Of a stretch of DNA of 21,606 nucleotides, positions 1 through 7,346 are shown one piece after another. The translations under genes were made by a program, and so were the position numbers. Origin of the DNA: an uncultured Bacteroidota bacterium (lineage in GTDB: Bacteria; Bacteroidota; Bacteroidia; Bacteroidales; CAIWKO01); assembly GCA_937934705.1 (NCBI GenBank), contig CALGYY010000220.1, positions 1-21,606 on the forward strand, in the 5' to 3' direction. Numbering within the stretch: the stretch's first letter is position 1; every line of letters starts with the position of its first letter. The notes beneath the pieces are model-generated. The model saw nothing but the letters and a program-made list of their open reading frames with translations. It was not told the origin of the DNA and made no database searches.

Positions 1-60
1 CTGCGTAGGAGGCCCGACGAGCTATCCGCCGTCTGGCGGACTCCACCCCGCACTATATAT
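1..60 (-). other. Palindromic element or tRNA-like 5' half cut by the window edge
   Basis: On the minus strand this edge reads GCGGGGTGGAG, then a perfect 6-bp hairpin at 25-40 (TCCGCC, loop AGAC, GGCGGA), then TAGCTCGTCGGGC and CCTCCTACGCAG running off the window. GCGGGGTGGAG and TAGCTCGTCGGGC resemble the acceptor/D-arm and D-arm/anticodon-stem segments of bacterial initiator tRNA. However, the D-loop carries the extra hairpin and the expected CAT anticodon is not seen. CCTCCTACGCAG could instead be half of a longer palindrome continuing to the left. A promoter-like signal at 82-112 points into it. It is either a degenerate tRNA-derived or dispersed palindromic repeat, or a small RNA; the truncation prevents a decision. 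Confidence 0.25.
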
Positions 61-71
61 TGTGTGCCTTA

Positions 72-132
72 TTTGGCGCTGCAAAGATATATTTACTTTC
101 TTTGTCATACAATATTTATTTTCTTAAATTTT
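72..132 (+). promoter_or_regulatory. Candidate era promoter region (two alternatives)
   Basis: Two imperfect box pairs precede era. One is TTTG at 72-75 with TACTTTCT at 94-101 (18-base spacer), which leaves a leader of about 30 bases. The other is TTTG at 101-104 with TAAATTTT at 125-132 (20-base spacer), which would put the transcript start essentially at the ATG. Neither -7 box is perfect. Confidence 0.3.
82..112 (-). promoter_or_regulatory. Leftward Bacteroidota-type promoter candidate
   Basis: The minus strand has TATCTTTG at 89-82, a full match to the TAnnTTTG -7 box, preceded by TTG at 112-110 with a 20-base spacer. Transcription would start near 75 and run leftwards into the element at 1-60 and out of the window. 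It is divergent from era. Confidence 0.4.
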
Positions 133-137
133 TGTGA

Positions 138-1016
138 ATGGCCTTTAAAGCGGGATTTGTGAACATACTGGGACGGCCAAATGTCGGGAAATCAACCCTG
201 ATGAATGCCCTGACCGGTGAAAAGCTTTCCATTATCACTGATAAAGCGCAAACGACCCGACATCGTATACGCGGAATCGTCAACGGGGAAGGCTACCAGA
301 TCGTATTCACCGATCATCCCGGCATACTGAAACCTGCATATAAACTGCATGAATCCATGATGCGCTTTGTGGATGACGCCCTCGACGATGCAGATGTTAT
401 ATTGTATGTTGCGGAAGCAGGAGAGAAAAGCGGTCCGGAAGAGGTAATCACCAGGATCAATGCTTGCGCTGTTCCCGTAATCGTCTTAATCAACAAAATT
501 GATCTCAGTGAAACCACAGCTGTTGAAAATTCTGTTGCACTCTGGAAATCGCTGATTCCGCGGTCCGAAATCCTGCCCCTGAGCGCATTGCATTCGTTCA
601 ATACAGATATGCTTCTGGATAAGCTGCTGCGGATACTTCCTGAACATGAACCCTACTTCAGTGAAGAGGACCTCACTGATCTCAGTGAGCGGTTTTTTGT
701 TGCCGAGATCATCCGCGAAAAGATATTCATGTACTATACAAAGGAAATCCCCTACAGTTGCGAAGTTCAGATTGAATCGTTCAAAGAGGAAGAATCCATC
801 ATCCGAATATCGGCAGTGATCCATGTTGAGAGGGAGTCGCAAAAGGGAATACTGCTGGGTCACCAGGGGAGTGCCCTGAAAAAGATGGCAACCAAAGCCC
901 GTCAGGGAATTGAGTCATTTCTGGGCAAGCATGTTTTTCTGGAGATCTTCATTAAAGTGACCAAAGACTGGCGCAACAATCCGAAAGAATTACGCCGCTT
1001 TGGTTACGACTTCTGA
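138..1016 (+). CDS. era: GTPase Era
   Basis: Era is an essential GTPase that binds 16S rRNA near its 3' end and acts late in 30S subunit assembly. The 292-residue product has the usual length and order. The GTPase domain has G1 GRPNVGKST at 12-20, a G2/switch I segment with QTTRHRI near 39-45, G3 at 59-62, G4 NKID at 119-122 and G5 SAL at 149-151. The C-terminal KH RNA-binding domain covers about 200-290, with GHQG at 242-245. G3 reads DHPG instead of the usual DTPG; the codons are gat cat ccc ggc. The ATG at 138 is the only start that keeps the P-loop. It is followed after 47 bases by der, a common pairing in Bacteroidota. Identification is secure. Confidence 0.97.
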   Translation: MAFKAGFVNILGRPNVGKSTLMNALTGEKLSIITDKAQTTRHRIRGIVNGEGYQIVFTDHPGILKPAYKLHESMMRFVDDALDDADVILYVAEAGEKSGPEEVITRINACAVPVIVLINKIDLSETTAVENSVALWKSLIPRSEILPLSALHSFNTDMLLDKLLRILPEHEPYFSEEDLTDLSERFFVAEIIREKIFMYYTKEIPYSCEVQIESFKEEESIIRISAVIHVERESQKGILLGHQGSALKKMATKARQGIESFLGKHVFLEIFIKVTKDWRNNPKELRRFGYDF

Positions 1017-1039
1017 TCCCCGGCAATTTTGTACCTTTG
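1011..1039 (+). promoter_or_regulatory. der promoter
   Basis: A perfect -7 box TACCTTTG lies at 1032-1039. A weak upstream element, TTCTG, sits at 1011-1015, 16 bases before it and overlapping the era stop. This predicts a start of transcription near 1045 and a leader of about 20 bases before the ATG at 1064. It therefore argues against the longer reading from the TTG at 1037, which lies inside the box. Confidence 0.6.
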
Positions 1040-1063
1040 CTGCCTTTCAGCAATATTATAAAG

Positions 1064-2368
1064 ATGTCAAACATCGTAGCCATCGTAGGCAGACCCAACG
1101 TGGGTAAATCGACACTGTTCAACCGCCTGACCGGGCAGAAGGCTGCGATTGTGGATCCGACAGCGGGTGTAACACGTGACCGCCATTACGGGAAATCGGA
1201 ATGGAACGGCCGGGAATTCTCAGTCATCGATACCGGAGGTTATGTGTCTGGCTCTGATGATGTGTTTGAAGAAGAGATCCGAAAACAGGTGCAACTGGCG
1301 ATTGAAGAGGCGGATCAGATCCTTTTTATGCTGGATGCCGTTGAAGGCCTGACGCCATTCGACGAGGAAGTGGCTAAACTCCTGCGCAGAAGCCGCAAAC
1401 CGCTTTTTGTAGTGGTCAATAAGGTGGATAATGCGATGAGAATGAGTCTGACCGGAGAATTTTACAGCCTCGGTTTTGAGAATATTTATCCTGTTTCAGG
1501 CATCAACGGCAGCGGAACCGGTGAACTGCTTGACGACCTGGTTGCACAATTCACTGCTGAAGAATCTGCTCCGGAAGAAGAGCTCCCGCGATTTGCCGTG
1601 GTTGGCAAACCGAATGTGGGCAAATCTTCACTGATCAACATACTTCTCGGAGAGGAGCGGAACATTGTGACCCCGGTGGCCGGAACCACAAGAGATTCGA
1701 TCTATTCACGCTACAATCGTTTTGGTTTTGATTTTTATCTGATTGACACCGCCGGTCTGAGAAAGAAGAGCCGGGTGTCGGAAAACATAGAGTTCTATTC
1801 TACCATGAGGTCTATCAGGGCCATAGAACACAGTGATGTGTGCATCCTGATGATCGATGCTGCGGAAGGTTTCGGTGCACAGGATCAGAATATCCTCAGG
1901 ATCATCGAGAAGAACCATAAGGGACTGATCATTGTGGTGAACAAGTGGGACCTGATCGAAAAAACCACCAATACTCATAAAGAGTATGAGAAGATGATCC
2001 GTGAAAAAACGGCTCCCTTTACGGATATTCCCATCATGTTTACATCGGCCCTGAACAAACAACGGATTTTCCAGACCCTGGAGGAAGCCACCCGTGTTTA
2101 CCATAACCGGAGTCGCCGCATTCAAACTTCTGTGCTGAACGATAAGTTGCTGCCGCTGATTGAGCACAATCCTCCTCCGGCAAATAAGGGGAAGCACGTT
2201 AAGATCAAATACGTCACCCAGCTCCCCCTGCATTATCCCGCATTTGTTTTTTTCTGCAATCTCCCCCAATACCTGAAGGAGCCTTACAAACGCTTCCTTG
2301 AAAACAACCTCAGGAAATCCTTTGATTTCTCCGGTATTCCCCTGGTGATGTATTTCAGGGAGAAATAA
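1064..2368 (+). CDS. der: Ribosome biogenesis GTPase Der (EngA)
   Basis: Der is a double-GTPase protein needed for 50S subunit assembly. The 434-residue product has two tandem G domains and a C-terminal KH-like domain. The first G domain has GRPNVGKST at 9-17, DTGG at 56-59 and NKVD at 119-122. The second has GKPNVGKSS at 181-189, DTAG at 228-231 and NKWD at 293-296. The KH-like domain covers about 350-434. An acidic linker (around 165-175) separates the G domains, as is usual in the family. The start is placed at ATG 1064 because the in-frame TTG at 1037 lies inside a promoter box and adds residues that Der proteins lack. It lies just downstream of era and has its own promoter, so it can be transcribed independently. 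No clear terminator follows it. Confidence 0.97.
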   Translation: MSNIVAIVGRPNVGKSTLFNRLTGQKAAIVDPTAGVTRDRHYGKSEWNGREFSVIDTGGYVSGSDDVFEEEIRKQVQLAIEEADQILFMLDAVEGLTPFDEEVAKLLRRSRKPLFVVVNKVDNAMRMSLTGEFYSLGFENIYPVSGINGSGTGELLDDLVAQFTAEESAPEEELPRFAVVGKPNVGKSSLINILLGEERNIVTPVAGTTRDSIYSRYNRFGFDFYLIDTAGLRKKSRVSENIEFYSTMRSIRAIEHSDVCILMIDAAEGFGAQDQNILRIIEKNHKGLIIVVNKWDLIEKTTNTHKEYEKMIREKTAPFTDIPIMFTSALNKQRIFQTLEEATRVYHNRSRRIQTSVLNDKLLPLIEHNPPPANKGKHVKIKYVTQLPLHYPAFVFFCNLPQYLKEPYKRFLENNLRKSFDFSGIPLVMYFREK

Positions 2369-2610
2369 CCTCTTTTCCAGACGGTTCCGACTTCGTCCCG
2401 CCCGCTCCTCCCGGGTACATGCGGGAAAGAGAAATCTTTTCGATAATTAACAAAAAAATAACTAACGTTCGACACGTATGTTGAAATCTGCATTTTTTCT
2501 ATTATATGCCATCACTGATCATAATTAGGTTTTTTAGAATCAGTCTTAAATGTTAAAATATCTTAAAATCAAATCAAATGCAAGCAACCAAATAAGGGTA
2601 AACGCTGTCT

Positions 2611-2631
2611 TATTTGTATAGCTTACAAATA
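2611..2631. promoter_or_regulatory. Inverted repeat, possible operator
   Basis: TATTTGTA (2611-2618) and TACAAATA (2624-2631) form a perfect 8-bp inverted repeat around the 5-base centre TAGCT. It lies about 63 bases upstream of the -33 element of the microprotein promoter. No following T-tract is present, so it is more like a protein-binding site than a terminator. A regulator cannot be named. Confidence 0.3.
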
Positions 2632-2693
2632 GGGCCAAAAATTGAATAAATTAACCGAAAACTTGACAGAAACAACCGGAGACTGTTTGTAGC

Positions 2694-2724
2694 TTGAAAA
2701 GAGGTCACAGGACATGTAACTTTA
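2694..2724 (+). promoter_or_regulatory. Promoter of the microprotein gene
   Basis: TTG at 2694-2696 and TAACTTTA at 2717-2724 are separated by 20 bases, the spacing expected for the Bacteroidota housekeeping sigma factor. The -7 box differs from TAnnTTTG only in its last base. The predicted transcript start near 2730 leaves a leader of about 30 bases with a purine-rich AAGAGAAAG at 2742-2750. Confidence 0.5.
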
Positions 2725-2759
2725 CATCAGACAACCATTATAAGAGAAAGCATTGATTC

Positions 2760-2870
2760 ATGAACCCATTAAAAATCAAAACAATGAACACCGCAAAGGA
2801 ATATGTATTCTGGCTGATCTACGCAGTGTTGATGCTGTTCATCGTAGCTGCAGTAGTTATCCTCGGATAA
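2760..2870 (+). CDS. 36-residue putative membrane microprotein
   Basis: This short frame starts MNPLKIKT and has a second Met at residue 9 (position 2784) that would give a 28-residue form beginning MNTAKEYVFWLIY. From about residue 15 to the end it is almost entirely hydrophobic, enough for one transmembrane helix, with a Lys/Glu-containing N-terminal side. It ends in ...VVILG. Support for it being real comes from context: a properly spaced promoter at 2694-2724, a purine-rich stretch 10-18 bases before the ATG, and a strong terminator 67 bases after the stop. I do not recognise the family. Small one-helix proteins of this kind often act as accessory subunits of transporters, and a Trk operon lies opposite, but no link is shown. 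Confidence 0.5.
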   Translation: MNPLKIKTMNTAKEYVFWLIYAVLMLFIVAAVVILG

Positions 2871-2937
2871 CCGCGATCCTTCCCAACTGGTTTTAGTTAA
2901 ACTGAGTGATACAATCCGGATCCGTGATCCGTTCTTC

Positions 2938-2971
2938 AAAGAGGCCGTCTCAATCGAGACGGCCTCTTTTT
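2938..2971. terminator. Strong bidirectional intrinsic terminator
   Basis: AAAGAGGCCGTCTC (2938-2951) pairs perfectly with GAGACGGCCTCTTT (2956-2969) around the loop AATC, a 14-bp stem. On the plus strand it runs directly into a T-tract ending at 2971. Read from the minus strand the stem also ends in TTT. It lies between the microprotein gene and the 3' end of the trkH gene that stops at 2987, so it can serve both convergent transcripts. Confidence 0.88.
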
Positions 2972-2986
2972 GTATGCGAACAGAAT

Positions 2987-4450
2987 TTACTTGTTTTTCC
3001 AGAAGGATGGCGCAAAAAGAATGAATACCGCGTAAAGCTCAAGACGGCCCAGGAGCATGCAGGATGAAAGCACCCATTTGCTGAATTCCGGTGCCGCGGA
3101 ATAGTTGCTCATGGGTCCGTAAACACCCATTGCAGGTCCCACCCCACCCATACAGGACGCCACACCGCTGCTTGCAGAAACCAGATCGACCCCGTTGACA
3201 CACAGCAGGAGTGTGCCTGTGGCGAAGGTCAGCAGGTAAACAAAAAAGAACAGCAGGATTTTCAGCAGCACATCTTCCGATACAGGGTTCCCGTTATGTT
3301 TGATGCTGATCACCGCAGAGGGGTGGATGATCCTCCTGAATTCACGTGCGCCGGTCTTCAGCAGAAGCAGGTGCCTGATGGATTTTATACTGCCGGTGGT
3401 ACTGCCCGCACAGCCGCCGATAAACATCAGCAGCAGCAGAATGACCCACAGATGTGTCGGCCAGAGGATGAAATCGTCATTGGCAAAGCCGGTGCATGAA
3501 ATGATGGAAACGACCTGAAAGAACCCGCTTCTGAAGGCATCTTCCGTTTCGTAATGATTGGCGAACAGAAGCCAGAGGCTGATGAATAACCCGCATACAA
3601 TAATGATCAGGGTGAAGAAGCGGAATTCCTGGTTGCGGAAGTAACCCGAGAAATTCCCCCGGAGTGCGAAGTAATGAGAGGTATAATTAATGGCTGCGAG
3701 GAACATAAAAACGAGGACCACATACTGATTGTAAGGACTGTATGCGGCCATGCTCAGGTTGCGGGTCGAGAATCCGCCGGTAGCGAGGGTGCCGAAAGAA
3801 TGGCACAAGGCGTCGAAAAGCGACATTCCGCCGAATAGCAGCATGATGGTTTCTGCTGCAGTAAGCAATACATATACTGCCCATAAGCGCTTGGCTGTTT
3901 CTCTGATCCTCGGGTGCAGCTTGTCTTTCATCGGGCCCGAGGTTTCTGCCGCGAACAACTGCATGCCACTGGAACCCAGGTAAGGCAGAATGGCGACTGA
4001 GAGTACGATGATTCCCATTCCACCGATCCAGTGGGTCATGCTGCGCCAGAAAAGGATGCCTTTTGGAATATCCTCAACAGATGTGAGAACAGACGCTCCG
4101 GTTGTGGAGAAGCCGGAAATGGTCTCGAAAAAGGCATCTGTGAAACCACTTATACTGCCGCTCAGCATAAAGGGCAGGAGGCCAAAGGCCGACATGAGAA
4201 TCCAGGTCAGCGTTACGATCAGGTAACCTTCACGTTTTCCCATATTGGTCTGATCACTTCGTTTGGTCAGTATCCATGCAAGGAATCCGGCCAGCAGGGT
4301 GATTCCGGAGGAGATCAGGATGGCCGGATGGTCGCCGGATCTGTAATAAAATGAAAATGGCAGAGCCGTCAGCATGAATAAACCCTCCAACATCAGGGCA
4401 ATGCCAACAGTGTTCAGTACGACATTAAAATGCAACCCCCGTTTACTCAT
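2987..4450 (-). CDS. trkH: Potassium uptake protein TrkH (second copy of the operon)
   Basis: This is the pore-forming subunit of a Trk/Ktr-type K+ uptake system in the inner membrane. From Met 4450 it has 487 residues. Four pore-loop repeats can be seen: FSTTGAS near 114-120, ATGGFST at 223-229, SCTGFA at 318-323 and GGVGPAMG at 435-442. GGCAGSTTGSIK follows the third repeat, as is typical. The frame stays open to 4513, but that would overlap the upstream trkH. Starting at 4450 gives MSKRGLHFNVVL, which aligns with its paralogue just before the shared VGIALMLEG. It follows the first trkH after only 10 bases and has no visible promoter. Its third and fourth filter segments differ from the paralogue, so the pore properties may differ. 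Confidence 0.93.
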   Translation of the reverse strand: MSKRGLHFNVVLNTVGIALMLEGLFMLTALPFSFYYRSGDHPAILISSGITLLAGFLAWILTKRSDQTNMGKREGYLIVTLTWILMSAFGLLPFMLSGSISGFTDAFFETISGFSTTGASVLTSVEDIPKGILFWRSMTHWIGGMGIIVLSVAILPYLGSSGMQLFAAETSGPMKDKLHPRIRETAKRLWAVYVLLTAAETIMLLFGGMSLFDALCHSFGTLATGGFSTRNLSMAAYSPYNQYVVLVFMFLAAINYTSHYFALRGNFSGYFRNQEFRFFTLIIIVCGLFISLWLLFANHYETEDAFRSGFFQVVSIISCTGFANDDFILWPTHLWVILLLLMFIGGCAGSTTGSIKSIRHLLLLKTGAREFRRIIHPSAVISIKHNGNPVSEDVLLKILLFFFVYLLTFATGTLLLCVNGVDLVSASSGVASCMGGVGPAMGVYGPMSNYSAAPEFSKWVLSSCMLLGRLELYAVFILFAPSFWKNK

Positions 4451-4460
4451 AAGAAATTGT

Positions 4461-5906
4461 TTAATTCTTCCAGAATGCCGGAACAAAGAGAAGAAGGACG
4501 GAGAACAACTCAAGACGTCCGATCAGCATGGCAAAGGAAAGCACCCATTTGCTGAAATCAGGAATCATGGAATAGTTTCCAACAGGGCCGACCTCCCCCA
4601 GGCCGGGGCCGATGTTGCCCATACAGGCAGCTACTGCACTGGCTGAGGTAGTCAGGTTTGAACCTGCCAGGCTTAAAAGAAAAGTCAGAACAACGTAGGA
4701 CCCCAGGTAAAGCAGGAGAAATACCAATGCATTTCTGGCAACGCCTTCCTGAAGGATCTGTCCGTTTAACCTTACTGGAATCACCGCATTCGGAGAAATC
4801 AACTTCTTGAATTCGAGAATGATTTGTTTGAATGCGATGACAATCCTCACAACTTTAATTCCGCCGGTAGTACTGCCTGAGGAACCGCCGACAAACATGG
4901 CTAAGAACAAGAGAAGAATGACCGGTGTTGGCCAAAGAATGTAATTGTCAACCGCGTAACCTGTGGTTGTAAGTATGGATACAATATGAAAGAGTCCATA
5001 ACGGAATGACTTCCCGAGATCATAATACCCGTTGAAATAAAGGATCAGACCGGAGAAAATTCCGATCACCAGAAGTATTATCAGATACGTTCTCAACTCC
5101 TCATCTTTTCTTATTTCTTTAAATTTACCAGTCAGCGTGAAATACAGTATTCCGAAATTAGTAGCCCCAAGAGCCATAAATACGATCAACACATATTGGA
5201 TATACGGACTAAATGCGCCAGCACTGGCATTTCGTGTTGAAAAACCGCCGGTACCGATTGCTCCGAATATATGGCATAAGGATTCATGAAGATTCATGCC
5301 TCCTGCAAGCAGCAGGAGTGTTCCCGCAACAGTTAGAATAATATATATGCCCCACAGGCGCTTCAGGGCTTCGCGTATACGGGGATGGATTTTCCCCTTA
5401 ACCGGATCTGAAGCCTCGGCAGAATATAAACGTGTGCCGCCGGATCCCATAAATTGCATAATAGCAACAGATAATCCGACGATTCCCATCCCTCCGATCC
5501 AATGCGTCAGGCTTCTCCAGAACAACAATCCTTCGGGAATGATTTCAACATCTTTGAGAATGGATGCTCCTGTGGTGGTGAATCCCGACATAGATTCGAA
5601 ATAAGCGTCGGTGAAGTTTTGAAAGTATCCTGAAAAGTAAAACGGAAGTGCGCCAAAAAAGGCCATCAGTACCCATGATAATGTAACGACCAGGTAGCTG
5701 TCTTTCCTGCCAAATTTTACTGCATTGTTCCAGCGGGTGGAGATCCACATGATAAAGCCGGACAGAGCCGTAATCCCTGCTGCAAGAAGGATGGGATAAT
5801 GGTCTCCTGAAAGATAGTACAGTGAAAAAGGCAAAGCCGTCAGCATCAGGACCCCTTCCAGCATCAGGGCAATGCCCACTACCCATATGACCATGCGGAG
5901 ATTCAA
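4461..5906 (-). CDS. trkH: Potassium uptake protein TrkH (first copy of the operon)
   Basis: This 481-residue K+ channel-like subunit is expected to work with TrkA. The four selectivity segments are TTTGAS at 110-115, GTGGFST at 218-224, TTTGYA at 313-318 and GNIGPGLG at 430-437. GGSSGSTTGGIK lies around 340-350. All four filter glycines are present. The start is probably the TTG at 5906, giving MNLRMVIWVV; a TAG lies four codons further up in frame. The alternative is ATG 5894, which would trim four residues of the usual short cytoplasmic N-terminus. It follows trkA after 9 bases and precedes a second trkH after 10, so all three are presumably co-transcribed. It clearly resembles the next gene along its whole length, indicating an old tandem duplication. 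Confidence 0.93.
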   Translation of the reverse strand: MNLRMVIWVVGIALMLEGVLMLTALPFSLYYLSGDHYPILLAAGITALSGFIMWISTRWNNAVKFGRKDSYLVVTLSWVLMAFFGALPFYFSGYFQNFTDAYFESMSGFTTTGASILKDVEIIPEGLLFWRSLTHWIGGMGIVGLSVAIMQFMGSGGTRLYSAEASDPVKGKIHPRIREALKRLWGIYIILTVAGTLLLLAGGMNLHESLCHIFGAIGTGGFSTRNASAGAFSPYIQYVLIVFMALGATNFGILYFTLTGKFKEIRKDEELRTYLIILLVIGIFSGLILYFNGYYDLGKSFRYGLFHIVSILTTTGYAVDNYILWPTPVILLLFLAMFVGGSSGSTTGGIKVVRIVIAFKQIILEFKKLISPNAVIPVRLNGQILQEGVARNALVFLLLYLGSYVVLTFLLSLAGSNLTTSASAVAACMGNIGPGLGEVGPVGNYSMIPDFSKWVLSFAMLIGRLELFSVLLLFVPAFWKN

Positions 5907-5915
5907 TGCGGCTGA

Positions 5916-7256
5916 CTATTTAAACAATTTGGTCAATTCTTTAACAGCCTTTGGCAGTGAAAAAACAACCACACGGTCGCCGGCCTTTATCTGAAAATCC
6001 CCGATGGCGATGTAACTGTCTTCTCCCCGGATGACCCCGCCGATAACAGCTCCTTTGGGGAAATCCAGATCCCTGATCACTTTGCGGGTAACTTTGGAAT
6101 CTGGCTGTGCGATGAACTCCAGGGCATCGGCATCAACACCGATGAGGCATTTGGTGGACATGACGGATTCACCCAAAGTGAACCTGGTAATATAACTTGC
6201 CGTGGACAATTTCTTATTAATGATGGTATCAATTCCAATGCGCTGTGAAATGTCTATATAATCAATGTTTTCTACCAGTGCAATGGTGCGTTTCACTCCG
6301 TATTTTCGGGCAATCATGCAGGTGAGGATGTTGATCTCTGAATCGTTGGTCAGGGCCAGAAAAGCATCTGTCCGGTCGATGCCTTCTTCCTCCAGCAGCT
6401 CAAAACTCCTTCCGTCACCGTTGATAATCATGGTGCGTTTAAGCGTTTCTGAGAGAAAGGTGCAACGCTCCTTATCCTGCTCGATCAGCTTCACATTCTT
6501 TTCATTTTCTATAAAACCGGCCGTTTTCCTTCCAATACGGCCACCCCCCACAATGATCACTGATCTGACATCATGTTTTACTTTCCCGCCCAGGTGAAGC
6601 AATTGATCCACTCCTTCAGGTTTGGTAATGACATAGGCCATATCGTTGACCTGGAAAACATCATTGCCACGGGGCATGATGGTTTTGGAGTTTCTGTGAA
6701 TGGCCACGGCCCTGAATGCCAGATGCTGGTTCTCACGGGCAATCTGATCCAGGGATTTCCCGATCACAAGTGCCTTTTCATCCAGTTTGATCAGGAAAAG
6801 CATCAGTTTACCGCCTGAGAACTCAAAAAGTTCAGTGGCGGCAGGCTGATCCAGCAGTTTCACGATTTCTTTTGATGCAATACGCTCTGGACATACCAGC
6901 ACATCCACCCCCAGGTTCTTGTACAGATCTTTGTAATCTTCCCTCAGATATTCCGGGTTGTCGATACGGGCAATGGTTCGTTTGGCACCCAGCTTTTTGC
7001 CCAGCATGGTGGTGATCAGATTGGTTTTTTCATCATGCAATACAGAAATCAGCAGGTCAGCCTTGGCAACCTCCGCTCTCTTCAGTGTGGCAGGAGAGGT
7101 TGAATCGCCCGTGATGGTGAGCAGATCGGTCTGACTTTCAATACGTTCTAACAGGTCTTCATGGGGATCTACGATCGTAATATTATGATTTTCATTGGCC
7201 AGCATACTTGCCAGATGAAAACCAACTTCCCCGTCACCCGCAATAATAATGTTCAT
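5916..7256 (-). CDS. trkA: Trk system potassium transport regulator TrkA
   Basis: TrkA is the cytoplasmic nucleotide-binding gating subunit of Trk K+ uptake. The 446 residues contain two tandem RCK units, the full-length double form. The first Rossmann motif is GDGEVG at 7-12, with acidic D30 at the end of the second strand. The second is GGGRIG at 237-242, with E259 in the equivalent place. Each is followed by an RCK_C-type domain, at about 140-215 and 365-446. The ATG at 7256 is preceded by a TAnnTTTG box. It is the first gene of the trkA-trkH-trkH operon. Such Rossmann folds bind NAD(H) or ATP/ADP; the acidic residues favour NAD, but this is inference. Confidence 0.95.
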   Translation of the reverse strand: MNIIIAGDGEVGFHLASMLANENHNITIVDPHEDLLERIESQTDLLTITGDSTSPATLKRAEVAKADLLISVLHDEKTNLITTMLGKKLGAKRTIARIDNPEYLREDYKDLYKNLGVDVLVCPERIASKEIVKLLDQPAATELFEFSGGKLMLFLIKLDEKALVIGKSLDQIARENQHLAFRAVAIHRNSKTIMPRGNDVFQVNDMAYVITKPEGVDQLLHLGGKVKHDVRSVIIVGGGRIGRKTAGFIENEKNVKLIEQDKERCTFLSETLKRTMIINGDGRSFELLEEEGIDRTDAFLALTNDSEINILTCMIARKYGVKRTIALVENIDYIDISQRIGIDTIINKKLSTASYITRFTLGESVMSTKCLIGVDADALEFIAQPDSKVTRKVIRDLDFPKGAVIGGVIRGEDSYIAIGDFQIKAGDRVVVFSLPKAVKELTKLFK

Positions 7257-7284
7257 AATTGTTTTTTGTTCAGGAATAAGCCGG

Positions 7285-7310
7285 CAAATATAGAGGTAAA
7301 CATGAAAAAG
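7285..7310 (-). promoter_or_regulatory. trkA operon promoter
   Basis: The minus strand carries TATATTTG at 7292-7285, a perfect TAnnTTTG box, 28 bases before the trkA ATG. A T-rich CTTTTTC at 7310-7304 lies upstream but only about 11 bases away, shorter than the usual 19-20, so the -33 element is uncertain. Confidence 0.55.
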
Positions 7311-7346
7311 TGTTCAGAGAAAACGAAATTTAACGATTGCTGAACA
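7311..7346. other. 7-bp inverted repeat before trkA
   Basis: TGTTCAG (7311-7317) and CTGAACA (7340-7346) are perfect reverse complements 22 bases apart. On the minus strand the repeat follows the lipoprotein stop and is succeeded by CTTTTTC. It could be a weak terminator for that gene, or an operator overlapping the -33 region of trkA. The long loop weakens the terminator reading. Confidence 0.3.

Larger units (their letters stand above)
2369..2759. other. AT-rich intergenic region
   Basis: This stretch of nearly 400 bases between der and the microprotein gene shows no convincing ORF. The minus-strand reading at 2284-2493 starts here and runs back through the der 3' end, and looks like chance. 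The first 80 bases are GC-rich with short inverted repeats; the rest is AT-rich. It holds the inverted repeat at 2611-2631 and the promoter at 2694-2724, described separately. Confidence 0.6.

Noticed and set aside
1706..2269. Minus-strand frame of 187 codons opposite der
   Set aside because: It overlaps the second GTPase domain and KH-like region of der, and has no start context or family resemblance.
2369..2440. Terminator directly after der
   Set aside because: CCCG/CGGG segments around 2408-2427 can pair only over 4-5 bases and no T-tract follows immediately.
7257..7346. Riboswitch (for example a c-di-AMP/ydaO type) before trkA
   Set aside because: The predicted leader from the -7 box to the ATG is only about 20 bases, too short for such a structure.
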